Below the pieces are notes generated by a model. That model worked only from the letters and a program-made list of their open reading frames with translations, had not been told where the DNA came from and did no database searches. From assembly GCA_003151665.1 (NCBI GenBank), contig PLYD01000104.1, positions 1 to 10,053 on the forward strand: DNA of 10,053 nucleotides, given 5' to 3'. Positions 1 through 6,550 of the stretch are shown here, piece after piece (position 1 is the stretch's first letter; the number at the start of each line of letters is the position of its first letter). The translations under genes were made by a program, and so were the position numbers. This stretch comes from Candidatus Dormiibacterota bacterium (GTDB lineage Bacteria; Chloroflexota; Dormibacteria; Dormibacterales; Dormibacteraceae).

Positions 1-376
1 GCGGCCGCCCGTGCCCAGTGCCTCGCACGGCGACCAGGTCCGCACGCTCAGCTTTCGCGAGCTCGCACACAACGTGGCCAGGCTCACCGTCCAGGTGCCG
101 CGACTCGACTTGCGCCCCCAGCTGGCGCGCTATCTTTTCCGCCTCGGCGAGGGCTTGGTTGCCGCCCTCGACCTCCGCGTTGGCGAGCTCCCGCTCACGA
201 TGCGGCGCCAGGTCGTGACCGCCAGGCCTGCGCGGCGCCAGCTCGAGCCCTGGCCTCGGCCCAGTCCTATGAACGAAGACGAGTAGGAGCTCGGCCTCTC
301 GAAGCTGAAGCAGGCGCGCCAGCGAATCGAACAGCCCTCCGGTGTCGAAGCCGTCTACGAGCATGAGAATGCGCAA
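1..376 (-). CDS. Universal stress protein (UspA-like), 3'-truncated by window edge
   Basis: Reading leftwards there is an open frame of 125 codons that runs off the left edge. It begins MRILMLVDGF, a typical Usp opening strand (compare the common MRILVLVDGS). A variable middle follows, then a helix rich in Glu and Ala, and near residues 114-124 the segment ADLVAVRGTGHG, which aligns with the Usp nucleotide-loop consensus DLIVVGSRGHG, with Arg in place of the first Gly. Usp domains are about 140-150 aa, so perhaps 20 residues are missing. The start is uncertain: TTG 376 best fits the family, but GTG 388, TTG 385 and ATG 364 are in frame and none has a Shine-Dalgarno sequence. It lies 26 nt after the arsB-like stop, so the two are probably co-transcribed. 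Such proteins are cytoplasmic and often bind ATP; the specific role here is unknown. Confidence 0.7.
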   Translation of the reverse strand, partial: MRILMLVDGFDTGGLFDSLARLLQLREAELLLVFVHRTGPRPGLELAPRRPGGHDLAPHRERELANAEVEGGNQALAEAEKIARQLGAQVESRHLDGEPGHVVCELAKAERADLVAVRGTGHGRP

Positions 377-402
377 CTGGTTCAACACATTCTGCGCATC
401 TG

Positions 403-1743
403 TCAACGGAAGCTCGCGGCCACAATCACGGCGGCTGCAATCAGCGTCAGAGGGGCCACCACGGCGCCAATCTTGAGGAAGTCCCACGCCGAAACCTGCA
501 CCCCGCGGCGGCGGACGATAACGAGCCAGAGCATTGTCGAGAGCGCTCCCACCGGAGTCAGGTTTGGACCCAGGTCAGCCCCGGCCAGAGCGCCGAAGAG
601 AAATGGAGTGTGGAGGCCGGCCGGCACACCGCCCGCATCAGCGCCCGAGAGGAAGACAAGCACGGCCGGCAGGTTGTTGATCAGGTTGGAGGCTACGGCT
701 GACCCGATCAACCCGGCCATCACCGCGCTCCCGGCGTCGCTCGCATGGCTGACTGCATCTGCCACGAGAGCCGGCGTGATGCCTGCGTCCTGGACGCCGC
801 GCACCAGGACGAAGAGCGCAGCTATGTAGACGAATAGAGCAGGACTGATGTGGGTGCTCAGATGCTCACGCGACAATCGGCGGCGCGCCGTCGCCACCAA
901 TACCAGTCCGCCTCCCCCGGCGACGGCAACGATGCCGAGCGGCCAGAGCAAAGCGGACCCGACGACGTATGCGGCAGCAAGCAACGCAAGTCCGACAAGG
1001 GTCGCGACGAAGAAGGTTCGATCGCCGACCGCCGACCTGACTGCCGACCTCCAATCGAATTCGAACCGGCCGGACGCCGATCGCCAGAAGAACGCCATCA
1101 GGACCGCCATGGTGATGGCGATCGAGGCGAGCGATGCCAGCAGCAGGTGCCCTTCGTAAACAGCAAGTGGTGCGCGAAGGCGATCTCCGGTGAGAACGTT
1201 GATCGGGTTGGATATCGGCAGCGTCATCGATGCCGCGTTGGCCATGAAGCTGACGGCGAAGAGGTACGGCATGACGCGAAGCCGAAGGCGAGTCGCGATC
1301 GTGTAAACGACCGGCGTCAGGATGATCGCAGTCGCGTCGTTGGAGAGGAATGTTGTGATAACCGCGCCAAGGACGAAGACGTTGAACAGCAGCCGACGGC
1401 CGCTGCCCGCCGCCGCTGCCGCCGCCAGGCCCGCCGCCCAATCGAAGAACCCAGCCATGTCAGCGATCGCGGCCGTCAGCATGAGGCCGAAGAAGAACAG
1501 GAACAGATTCCACTCGGAGGCGACGGCGGTCAGTGCACCGAGAGGACTCACCACGCCGGTCGCCAGCATCAGGACGGCTCCGGCAGCGGCCGACCAGGCC
1601 TCGCTGATCTGTCGCGGACGAACGACGATGACGACGAGGGTGACGATGAAGATGAGGGCAGCGAGCGCGGTATGCACTGCCTCAGGCGGCTCGCGAAATC
1701 GTCCAGCCGGCGTGGCGGGGTTGGCCGGGGTCCCCCCGGCCAT
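403..1743 (-). CDS. arsB: ArsB/NhaD-superfamily ion permease (arsenite efflux pump-like)
   Basis: This is a 446-aa polytopic membrane protein with about ten to twelve hydrophobic segments, close to the length of known ArsB proteins (about 430 aa). Ion-transporter superfamily motifs are clear: SNDATAIILTPV at residues 134-145, SNPIN at 178-182, SNLINNLPA at 352-360, and GADLGPNLTPVGALSTMLW at 388-406 with a basic RRRG loop just after. The last block is characteristic of ArsB-type arsenite/antimonite extruders, but CitM or NhaD-like substrates cannot be excluded. No arsR, arsC or acr3 is visible nearby, so arsenic specificity is inferred from family only. ATG 1743 has no ribosome site; a -10-like TAAGAC at 1755-1750 sits 6 nt upstream, which suggests a leaderless start. 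The first dozen codons lie inside the repeated intergenic element, so GTG 1677, just before the first membrane helix, is a real alternative start. A Usp-like gene follows 26 nt downstream. Confidence 0.8.
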   Translation of the reverse strand: MAGGTPANPATPAGRFREPPEAVHTALAALIFIVTLVVIVVRPRQISEAWSAAAGAVLMLATGVVSPLGALTAVASEWNLFLFFFGLMLTAAIADMAGFFDWAAGLAAAAAAGSGRRLLFNVFVLGAVITTFLSNDATAIILTPVVYTIATRLRLRVMPYLFAVSFMANAASMTLPISNPINVLTGDRLRAPLAVYEGHLLLASLASIAITMAVLMAFFWRSASGRFEFDWRSAVRSAVGDRTFFVATLVGLALLAAAYVVGSALLWPLGIVAVAGGGGLVLVATARRRLSREHLSTHISPALFVYIAALFVLVRGVQDAGITPALVADAVSHASDAGSAVMAGLIGSAVASNLINNLPAVLVFLSGADAGGVPAGLHTPFLFGALAGADLGPNLTPVGALSTMLWLVIVRRRGVQVSAWDFLKIGAVVAPLTLIAAAVIVAASFR

Positions 1744-1837
1744 GACTTTGTCTTAGCCGCTCCGAATCGTGGCTTGGAGGACTAATTCGTAATTGATCCA
1801 ATCCCGGGAAGGAGAGCAGAGCCTGCGGCGAAGCCGC
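1706..1837 (-). repeat. Intergenic structured element, left copy (points into arsB)
   Basis: This copy is inverted relative to the one at 8642-8769. In the arsB sense it holds, in order: a hairpin GCGGC-ttc-GCCGC (1837-1825); a 20-base block identical to the other copy (1824-1805); the palindromic core AATTACGAATTAGT (1794-1781); a less conserved spacer; GACAAA-G-TCATGGCC (1752-1738); and a perfect 8-bp hairpin GGCCGGGG-GGA-CCCCGGCC (1741-1723). It ends about GGC at 1706. The 3' hairpin begins on the G of the arsB ATG, so about 38 bases are also read as arsB codons. The hairpins and the fixed position between stop and start suggest a cis-acting leader RNA; a mobile non-coding repeat is the main alternative. 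No known riboswitch class was recognised. Confidence 0.8.
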
Positions 1838-1844
1838 ACGCTCG

Positions 1845-1874
1845 ATGAGAGGGAACCGACTGGTTCCATCTCAT
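1845..1874 (-). terminator. Long hairpin after the propeller gene, possible terminator
   Basis: The arms ATGAGA-g-GGAACC and GGTTCC-a-TCTCAT form 12 base pairs with one internal G.A mismatch and a 4-base loop. The hairpin begins 7 nt after the propeller gene's TAG. No T-run follows on the minus strand, so termination would be non-canonical; an mRNA 3'-end stabiliser is equally possible. It is followed at once by the 5' hairpin of the repeated element and has no counterpart at the right copy. Confidence 0.5.
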
Positions 1875-1881
1875 AATCGCG

Positions 1882-3057
1882 CTAGCGATAGACTCCGTTG
1901 TGGCCCAAGCTGTGCAGGCCTACGTTCGGGAAGTAGGTCAGGCCGTGGTCTTGCAACCCGACCGGGATCTTAGCGAGCAGCTTCCCGGTGATGGTGCTCA
2001 TCACGTAGACCGTGCCGTTGTAACGGCCTGAGGCCCACAGCTGCGTGCCGGCAGGGTTGAGCTGGAGCATGTCGGGGCTGCCGCCACCAGGGATCCACCA
2101 CTTGGCGACCACCTTGCGAGTGGCGAAAGAGATGACCGAGAACGACCCTTCCAGCCGGTTCGACACGTACAGGTACTGGGTGTCACGCGAAATCTGGAAC
2201 CCGTGCGCACCCTTCCCGGTGGGTATGAACTGGATCTCCTTCATCGCGATGGGGTCGATCACCGACACTCCCATGCGGCCCTGGTTGCTCACGTAGAAGA
2301 CAGTGCCGTCGGGCGAAAGCTTGACGTCGATCGGCAATCCACCTACGTGCACAGCACCGACGAGCTTCATGTGAATGACGTCGACCTTGGCGACCATCCC
2401 GGTGTACTCGGTCGAGATCATGAGATAGCTGCCATCCGCGCTGAAGTCGAGGTGGTCCGCCCCGGCCCATGGGATGGCGACCGACCCGATCTGCCTCCAT
2501 CCGTGGTGCGGATCAAGAAACACGATCTTCTGCAGCCGTTCGACGACATCAATCGCCTTGGTGCCGTCGGGAGTGAAGTAGAGGTTGTAGGGATATGGCA
2601 TCGAGATCGTTCCGCTGGGCTTGCCGGTGTGGATGTTGATCACCGTCAGGCTGCTGGATCCTTCGTTGTCGACGTACAACGCGCTCATGTCCCAGGCAGG
2701 GGCGATGTGGTGGGGAATCGAACCGACCGCGAAGTGGTCGATCACCTTGAAGGTCAAGGGATCGATCACATCAACCGTACCGGCTCCGCTGTTGGGGACG
2801 TAAACGCGGGGAGGGATCTTGCACAGAGGACATGGGACGGTGCCCGACATGATGTTGGCGTACACGTTCACAGGTGTCGCAGGCAGGGTGCCCGGCTGGA
2901 CATCGGGGGCCGGGAGGACGCTTACCGGTCCCGTCGGTGCCGCTTCTTCCGCCGATGTCGCCGGGCCCACGTATGGAGTCGTCCAGACCACGGCGAAGAC
3001 CACTCCGGCGGGGCTGAGTATCACGAGCGTGAAGAGCGCCGCGACCACAATTCGCAT
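1882..3057 (-). CDS. Exported YVTN/YncE-type seven-bladed beta-propeller protein
   Basis: The 391-aa product begins with a basic residue and a hydrophobic stretch (residues 3-25), a signal peptide or anchor, then a Pro/Ala/Thr-rich linker to about residue 75. Seven blade-like repeats follow, each with the pattern x-x-(I/L/V/F)-x-x-(S/T)-(P/x)-(D/N), for example PHHIAPAWD (116), PYNLYFTPD (156), ADHLDFSAD (200), PIDVKLSPD (242), AHGFQISRD (284), PDMLQLNPA (328) and DHGLTYFPN (370), alternating with YV-N and VIDP-type strands. A CPLC pair (76-79) precedes blade one; it is not a CXXCH haem site. Such propellers are usually periplasmic or extracellular binding scaffolds, so no enzymatic role is assigned. 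ATG 3057 is chosen because the signal sequence begins there; a frame open to ATG 3144 would overlap the upstream gene by 56 nt. The start is 31 nt after that gene's stop, with no clear Shine-Dalgarno sequence, so translational coupling is possible. Confidence 0.75.
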   Translation of the reverse strand: MRIVVAALFTLVILSPAGVVFAVVWTTPYVGPATSAEEAAPTGPVSVLPAPDVQPGTLPATPVNVYANIMSGTVPCPLCKIPPRVYVPNSGAGTVDVIDPLTFKVIDHFAVGSIPHHIAPAWDMSALYVDNEGSSSLTVINIHTGKPSGTISMPYPYNLYFTPDGTKAIDVVERLQKIVFLDPHHGWRQIGSVAIPWAGADHLDFSADGSYLMISTEYTGMVAKVDVIHMKLVGAVHVGGLPIDVKLSPDGTVFYVSNQGRMGVSVIDPIAMKEIQFIPTGKGAHGFQISRDTQYLYVSNRLEGSFSVISFATRKVVAKWWIPGGGSPDMLQLNPAGTQLWASGRYNGTVYVMSTITGKLLAKIPVGLQDHGLTYFPNVGLHSLGHNGVYR

Positions 3058-3088
3058 TGGTCGCGACCGCAGGAGTGAGACCAGGGGA

Positions 3089-3511
3089 TTATTCGTCAGG
3101 GAGGTCTTCCAGCTTGGGGGCCAGCTCGCACACCCAGCGACCATCGTCGAGGCGCCGGATGAAGCGACCGTAACCCTGGTTTCGTGCCACGTTGAAGAAC
3201 TGCTCCTGCGTAATCAACGTTCGAAGGCGGGCAAGGTCCGCATACGTGTTGTCGCGCATGATCCCGCCCACAACGCCGGCCAGCTCGCGCCACTGGCCTT
3301 CCGACAGCGGCTCGCCATAGCCGGCGATGGTGACGAGCAGCGCGGCAGTGGCGCCGGTGATCGTTTCGGGCAGAAGCTTCTCAGCCTTCGCCCTCGAGAT
3401 GATCTCGCGGCCGGTGCTGATGATGTCGGCGATCCGGTCACGGCGCACCCCGATGATGTCGCGCCCGCTCCCAACCGTGGTGCCTTCGAGATATCGAGGT
3501 CCTGCTTCCAT
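3089..3511 (-). CDS. Hypothetical protein, mainly helical, 140 aa
   Basis: I do not recognise this family. The 140-aa product is soluble-looking, with no signal peptide or membrane segment. It is mainly predicted helical: RRDRIADIISTGREIISRAKAE (residues 22-43), a hydrophobic helix ITGATAALLVTIAGYG (about 51-66), and WRELAGVVGGIMRDN. A compact C-terminal part, GYGRFIRRLDDGRWVCELAP, looks like a beta hairpin, and the tail is acidic. ATG 3511 is taken as start; GTG 3514 directly before it is equally possible. A -10-like TAGAAT lies at 3529-3524, giving a leader of only about 3-6 nt. The gene is first in the leftward set, divergent from the acyl-CoA dehydrogenase at 3541, and 31 nt ahead of the propeller gene. 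Coding reality is supported by the tight divergent start and clean frame, not by homology. Confidence 0.65.
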   Translation of the reverse strand: MEAGPRYLEGTTVGSGRDIIGVRRDRIADIISTGREIISRAKAEKLLPETITGATAALLVTIAGYGEPLSEGQWRELAGVVGGIMRDNTYADLARLRTLITQEQFFNVARNQGYGRFIRRLDDGRWVCELAPKLEDLPDE

Positions 3512-3522
3512 CACCGATTGCC

Positions 3523-3529
3523 TATTCTA
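3523..3529. promoter_or_regulatory. Shared divergent -10 region
   Basis: The 9-base sequence CTATTCTAG (3522-3530) has mirrored CTA/TAG ends. Read rightwards it gives a -10-like TATTCT (3523-3528) 12 nt before ATG 3541; read leftwards it gives TAGAAT (3529-3524, five of six consensus bases) 12 nt before ATG 3511. Both starts are therefore equally spaced from overlapping -10 elements, with leaders of about 6 nt. No convincing -35 was found on either side. Confidence 0.45.
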
Positions 3530-3540
3530 GTTTGCCGTCG

Positions 3541-4662
3541 ATGGACCTGGATTTGGCGCCCCACCACGCGAGCTTCCGAGACGCCGTCCGCGAACTTGCG
3601 CAGGGGGTGGTTCGGCAGCATGCCGAAGCGGTCGACCGCGACCATCGATTCCCCGACGAAGCCATCGAAGCGGCCAGGGCTGCAGGGCTTCTCGGAGTCC
3701 TCATACCTCGCGAGTACGGCGGGGCAGGCCTGGATGCGGTCGCCTTTGCCGTTTGCATCGAAGAGCTGGCGCAGGCCTGCGCGTCGACCTCGGTCATCGT
3801 CGACGTACACACGAGCGTCGGGAGCGAACCGATTCTGCTGTTTGGCACTGAGGAGCAGAAGAAACGGTGGCTGCCGCCACTCGCGTCGGGCGAGCTGCTC
3901 GGCGCCTTCGCACTGACCGAGCCCGCATCGGGCTCGGATGCCGCATCCCTGAAGATGAGTGCTCGTCGAGACGGGGACCACTACATCCTCAACGGGACCA
4001 AGGTTTTCATCACCACAATTGGCCGGGCCGGCCTGTACATCGTGTTTGCTCGGACCGGACGAGAGGATCAGCGCGCAGCTGGAGTCAGCGCTTTTATTGT
4101 GCCTGCGGACACTCCGGGCGTTCGCGTTGGCCAGCTGTTCAAGAAGATGGGATTGCGCGGCTCACCCACGGGCGAGCTGGTGCTCGAGGACGTGGTGGTA
4201 CCGGCGGCCAACCGGCTCGCGGCTGAAGGCCAGGGCTTCACTGTCGCGATGCGGGCGCTCGACTCTGGCCGCATCGGTATCTCCGGCCAGGCGCTGGGGA
4301 TCGCGCAAGCAGCGGTCGACGAGTCGTGCTCATTACTGCGGGAGCGGGAAGCGGCGCAGGGTGACGAGTTCATGCTCGCCAACATGGCGACACGGTTGGA
4401 GACGGCGCGCCTGCTCGCGTACCACGCCGCATGGCTATGCAGCCGCGGCCGGCCGTTCACGCGGCAGGCGTCGATGGCCAAGCTGCATTGCACCGACGCC
4501 GCAATGGAGATCGCACTCGACGGAGTCCAGCTTGCGGGCGAGGTAGGCGCTGCCGGGGGCAGCCCGCTCGAGCGCCACGTCCGCGACGCCAAAGCCCTGC
4601 AGATCTACGAGGGTTCAAACCAGGTCCAGCGCATCGTCATCGCCCGCGAGTTGCTCAGCTAA
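3541..4662 (+). CDS. Acyl-CoA dehydrogenase family protein (divergent paralogue)
   Basis: This 373-aa protein has the three acyl-CoA dehydrogenase domains: an N-terminal helical domain (about 1-115), a beta domain with [12 protein letters not shown] (123-134) and NGTKVFIT (151-158), and a C-terminal helical domain. The catalytic-base Glu expected in the family is present as E357 in [11 protein letters not shown]. Unlike the next gene, it lacks the ERxQFGxPIxxFQ segment (here [12 protein letters not shown], about 266-277, region about 8 residues shorter) and the GGYGY loop (here [10 protein letters not shown], 333-342). Both regions normally contact FAD across subunits, so cofactor binding or substrate choice may differ. 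The reaction expected for the family is FAD-dependent alpha,beta-oxidation of an acyl-CoA with ETF as acceptor. ATG 3541 is preferred over in-frame TTG 3532 because it matches the family N-terminus. The next dehydrogenase starts 9 nt after the stop. Confidence 0.85.
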   Translation: MDLDLAPHHASFRDAVRELAQGVVRQHAEAVDRDHRFPDEAIEAARAAGLLGVLIPREYGGAGLDAVAFAVCIEELAQACASTSVIVDVHTSVGSEPILLFGTEEQKKRWLPPLASGELLGAFALTEPASGSDAASLKMSARRDGDHYILNGTKVFITTIGRAGLYIVFARTGREDQRAAGVSAFIVPADTPGVRVGQLFKKMGLRGSPTGELVLEDVVVPAANRLAAEGQGFTVAMRALDSGRIGISGQALGIAQAAVDESCSLLREREAAQGDEFMLANMATRLETARLLAYHAAWLCSRGRPFTRQASMAKLHCTDAAMEIALDGVQLAGEVGAAGGSPLERHVRDAKALQIYEGSNQVQRIVIARELLS

Positions 4663-4671
4663 GCTCACCCC

Positions 4672-5811
4672 GTGGATTTCGAGTTCTCGGAAGAACAGAT
4701 CGCGATCAGGGACACCATCCGGGAGCTCGTCCAGGACAAAGTCGCCCCCCGGGCCGCGGAAATCGACGAGAGGTCTGAATACCCAAAGGACATCGAGAAG
4801 CTGTTTGCGGATAACGGCATCCTGGGCATCCCCTTTCCGGAGCAATACGGCGGGATCTCTGGCTCAAGCGTGTCGATCTGCATGGGCATCGAGGAGATCG
4901 CCAAGGCGTGCGCGACCTCATCGCTGATCCTGGCCGTCCAGGCCCTCGGCGCATATCCCATCCTGGTCGCCGGCACGGAGGAGCAGAAGCAGCGGCTGTG
5001 CCCGCCCCTGGCCTCTGGAGAAAAGGTCGCCGCCTACGCCCTGTCGGAGACGGGTAGCGGCTCCGACGCCGCAGCGATGAAAACGCGCGCCGTTCGCCAT
5101 GGCAACGAGTACGTGCTGAATGGCACCAAGCAGTTCATCAGCGGAGGCAGCATTGCCGGAACACTTGTCGTTTTCGCCCAGACAGATCCTGAAGCGAAGC
5201 AGCGCGGCATCTCTGCTTTCGTGTTGGAGCGCGACACCAGTCCATGGAAGTCGGACAAGCTCGAGCACAAGCTGGGCATTCGCGGCTTTCCGACAGCCCA
5301 GCTGGTTTTCGAGGACGTCAAGGTTCCGGTTGCCAACCGGCTCGGCGATGAAGGCTCGGGCTTCAAGCTCGCCCTGGCCGTGCTCGATCGTTCTCGGCCC
5401 GGCATCGGAGCGCAAGCCCTCGGCATCGCGGAAGGCGCGTTCGATTACGCGCTGAATTACGTCAAGGAAAGACACCAGTTCGGGCAGCCGATCGCCAGCT
5501 TCCAGGGCATTCAATTCATGCTCGCGGACATCGCCACCCAGATCGAAGCGGCACGGCACCTGGTTTATCGAGCCGCCACCAAGGTGGACGAGAAAGCGCC
5601 GGACCTCACCAGGATCGCGGCGATGGCCAAGCTCTTCGCATCGGACATGGCGATGAAGGTGACCACCGATTGTGTGCAGCTGCTCGGCGGCTACGGCTAC
5701 ATCTCGGATTACCCGGTCGAACGAATGATGCGTGACGCCAAGATCACGCAGATCTACGAAGGGACCAATCAGATCCAGAGGGTGGTCATCGCGAGATCAT
5801 TGCTGCGGTGA
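4672..5811 (+). CDS. Acyl-CoA dehydrogenase, short/medium-chain (butyryl-CoA) type
   Basis: The 379-aa product is a full-length, canonical acyl-CoA dehydrogenase. Visible signatures are YALSETGSGSDA (122-133) and NGTKQFISGG (150-159) in the flavin domain, ERHQFGQPIASFQ (266-278), QLLGGYGY (336-343), and the catalytic Glu E363 in QIYEGTNQIQR. It would oxidise short- or branched-chain acyl-CoA to the enoyl-CoA and pass electrons to ETF; the exact chain length cannot be read from sequence by eye. GTG 4672 is the start, 9 nt after the previous stop, without a clear ribosome site, so translation is probably coupled. It is a paralogue of the preceding gene. With meaB and methylmalonyl-CoA mutase further right, it fits branched-chain amino-acid, odd-chain fatty-acid or propionyl-CoA catabolism. 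Confidence 0.93.
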   Translation: MDFEFSEEQIAIRDTIRELVQDKVAPRAAEIDERSEYPKDIEKLFADNGILGIPFPEQYGGISGSSVSICMGIEEIAKACATSSLILAVQALGAYPILVAGTEEQKQRLCPPLASGEKVAAYALSETGSGSDAAAMKTRAVRHGNEYVLNGTKQFISGGSIAGTLVVFAQTDPEAKQRGISAFVLERDTSPWKSDKLEHKLGIRGFPTAQLVFEDVKVPVANRLGDEGSGFKLALAVLDRSRPGIGAQALGIAEGAFDYALNYVKERHQFGQPIASFQGIQFMLADIATQIEAARHLVYRAATKVDEKAPDLTRIAAMAKLFASDMAMKVTTDCVQLLGGYGYISDYPVERMMRDAKITQIYEGTNQIQRVVIARSLLR

Positions 5812-5879
5812 GCCTGCGCCGGCCGGAGCCGCCCGTGCTTGCGGCCGCCTCGGCCACACCGACCTTGGGGTAGCGACGC

Positions 5880-6518
5880 TTGGACCGAATCACCGAGGCC
5901 TTCACCTGGCCGTTTCGCGATCCCGACTGGGTCTCCAAGCTGCTGATCATCGCGCTCACCCTTTTGATTCCGATCATCGGCTCGATCAACGGACTGGGCT
6001 GGATGCTTGCGACGATCGACAGGCTGCGGGCGGGAGAGGAGACGCTTGCGCCGGCCAACCTGAGCTACATCGGCCGAGGCCTTCGACTCTTCGCGGCGCA
6101 ATTGATCTACACGCTGGTGATCGTGGTGATCGCCCTTGCAATCTTCGTTCCTGCGCTCGCGCTGTCGGTGAACCAGGGACAAGGTTCGGCCAACAGCGGC
6201 CTGATTGCGGCTGCGGTGCTCTTGAACCTTGTCGGCTTGAGCGTGATCACCGTGCTGAGTCTGGCCCTCACGTTCATGATGCCCGCCATCGTGCTCGCCA
6301 CCGACAGGGCGGGACTGGGCGCCGGAATCGATGTTCGCGCAGTGCTTCGCCGATCTCGCGCGAATCTGAACCACACCCTGATCGCCGGCCTTATGCTGAT
6401 CGCCGCCAGCTTCGTCGGCTCGATCGGATCGATTGCGTGCGGCGTCGGTGTTCTCGTCACATCGGCGTACGCGCTGGCGATGCAGGCATGGATCATCCGC
6501 AGCTTCGACAAGGGGTAG
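5880..6518 (+). CDS. DUF4013 family membrane protein
   Basis: The 212-aa product begins with an amphipathic opening, ITEAFTWPFRDPDWVSKL, followed by four or five hydrophobic stretches: about residues 20-43, 70-97, 108-133 and 162-205 (the last long enough for two helices). The N-terminal phrase with Phe-Asp-Trp-Lys and the later Gly-rich, DRLRAGEE-type loop (about 48-55) resemble DUF4013 integral membrane proteins, whose function is unknown. Start TTG 5880 is forced: a TAG lies in frame at 5871 and the conserved N-terminus follows at once; a weak GGGG (5867-5870) is the only ribosome-site candidate. It lies 68 nt after the dehydrogenase and 32 nt before the DUF4190 gene, so it could be in either transcript. 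Pairing with a DUF4190 protein suggests an envelope role (inference). Confidence 0.75.
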   Translation: MDRITEAFTWPFRDPDWVSKLLIIALTLLIPIIGSINGLGWMLATIDRLRAGEETLAPANLSYIGRGLRLFAAQLIYTLVIVVIALAIFVPALALSVNQGQGSANSGLIAAAVLLNLVGLSVITVLSLALTFMMPAIVLATDRAGLGAGIDVRAVLRRSRANLNHTLIAGLMLIAASFVGSIGSIACGVGVLVTSAYALAMQAWIIRSFDKG

Positions 6519-6550
6519 TGCGTCGCGGAAGCGGCGTAAGGAGGAGTTAG

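Noticed and set aside
11..286. Rightward open frame at the left edge
   Set aside because: The minus strand of the same stretch encodes a recognisable universal-stress protein ending in the ADLVAVRGTGHG motif.
850..1785. Long rightward open frame (311 codons) opposite the arsB-like gene
   Set aside because: Its translation is Arg/Asp/Glu/Gln-rich with no fold-like pattern, as expected for the antisense of a GC-rich membrane-protein gene; the opposite strand has clear ion-transporter motifs.
2820..2831. c-type haem site in the propeller protein
   Set aside because: The motif is CPLCK; the axial His of CXXCH is missing.
2203..3078. Rightward open frame (291 codons) opposite the propeller gene
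   Set aside because: It is a low-complexity, His/Arg/Asp-rich shadow; the minus strand shows seven coherent propeller repeats.
1882..3144. Longer 420-aa form of the propeller gene
   Set aside because: It would overlap the upstream gene by 56 nt and place 29 unremarkable residues before the signal sequence; ATG 3057 fits better.
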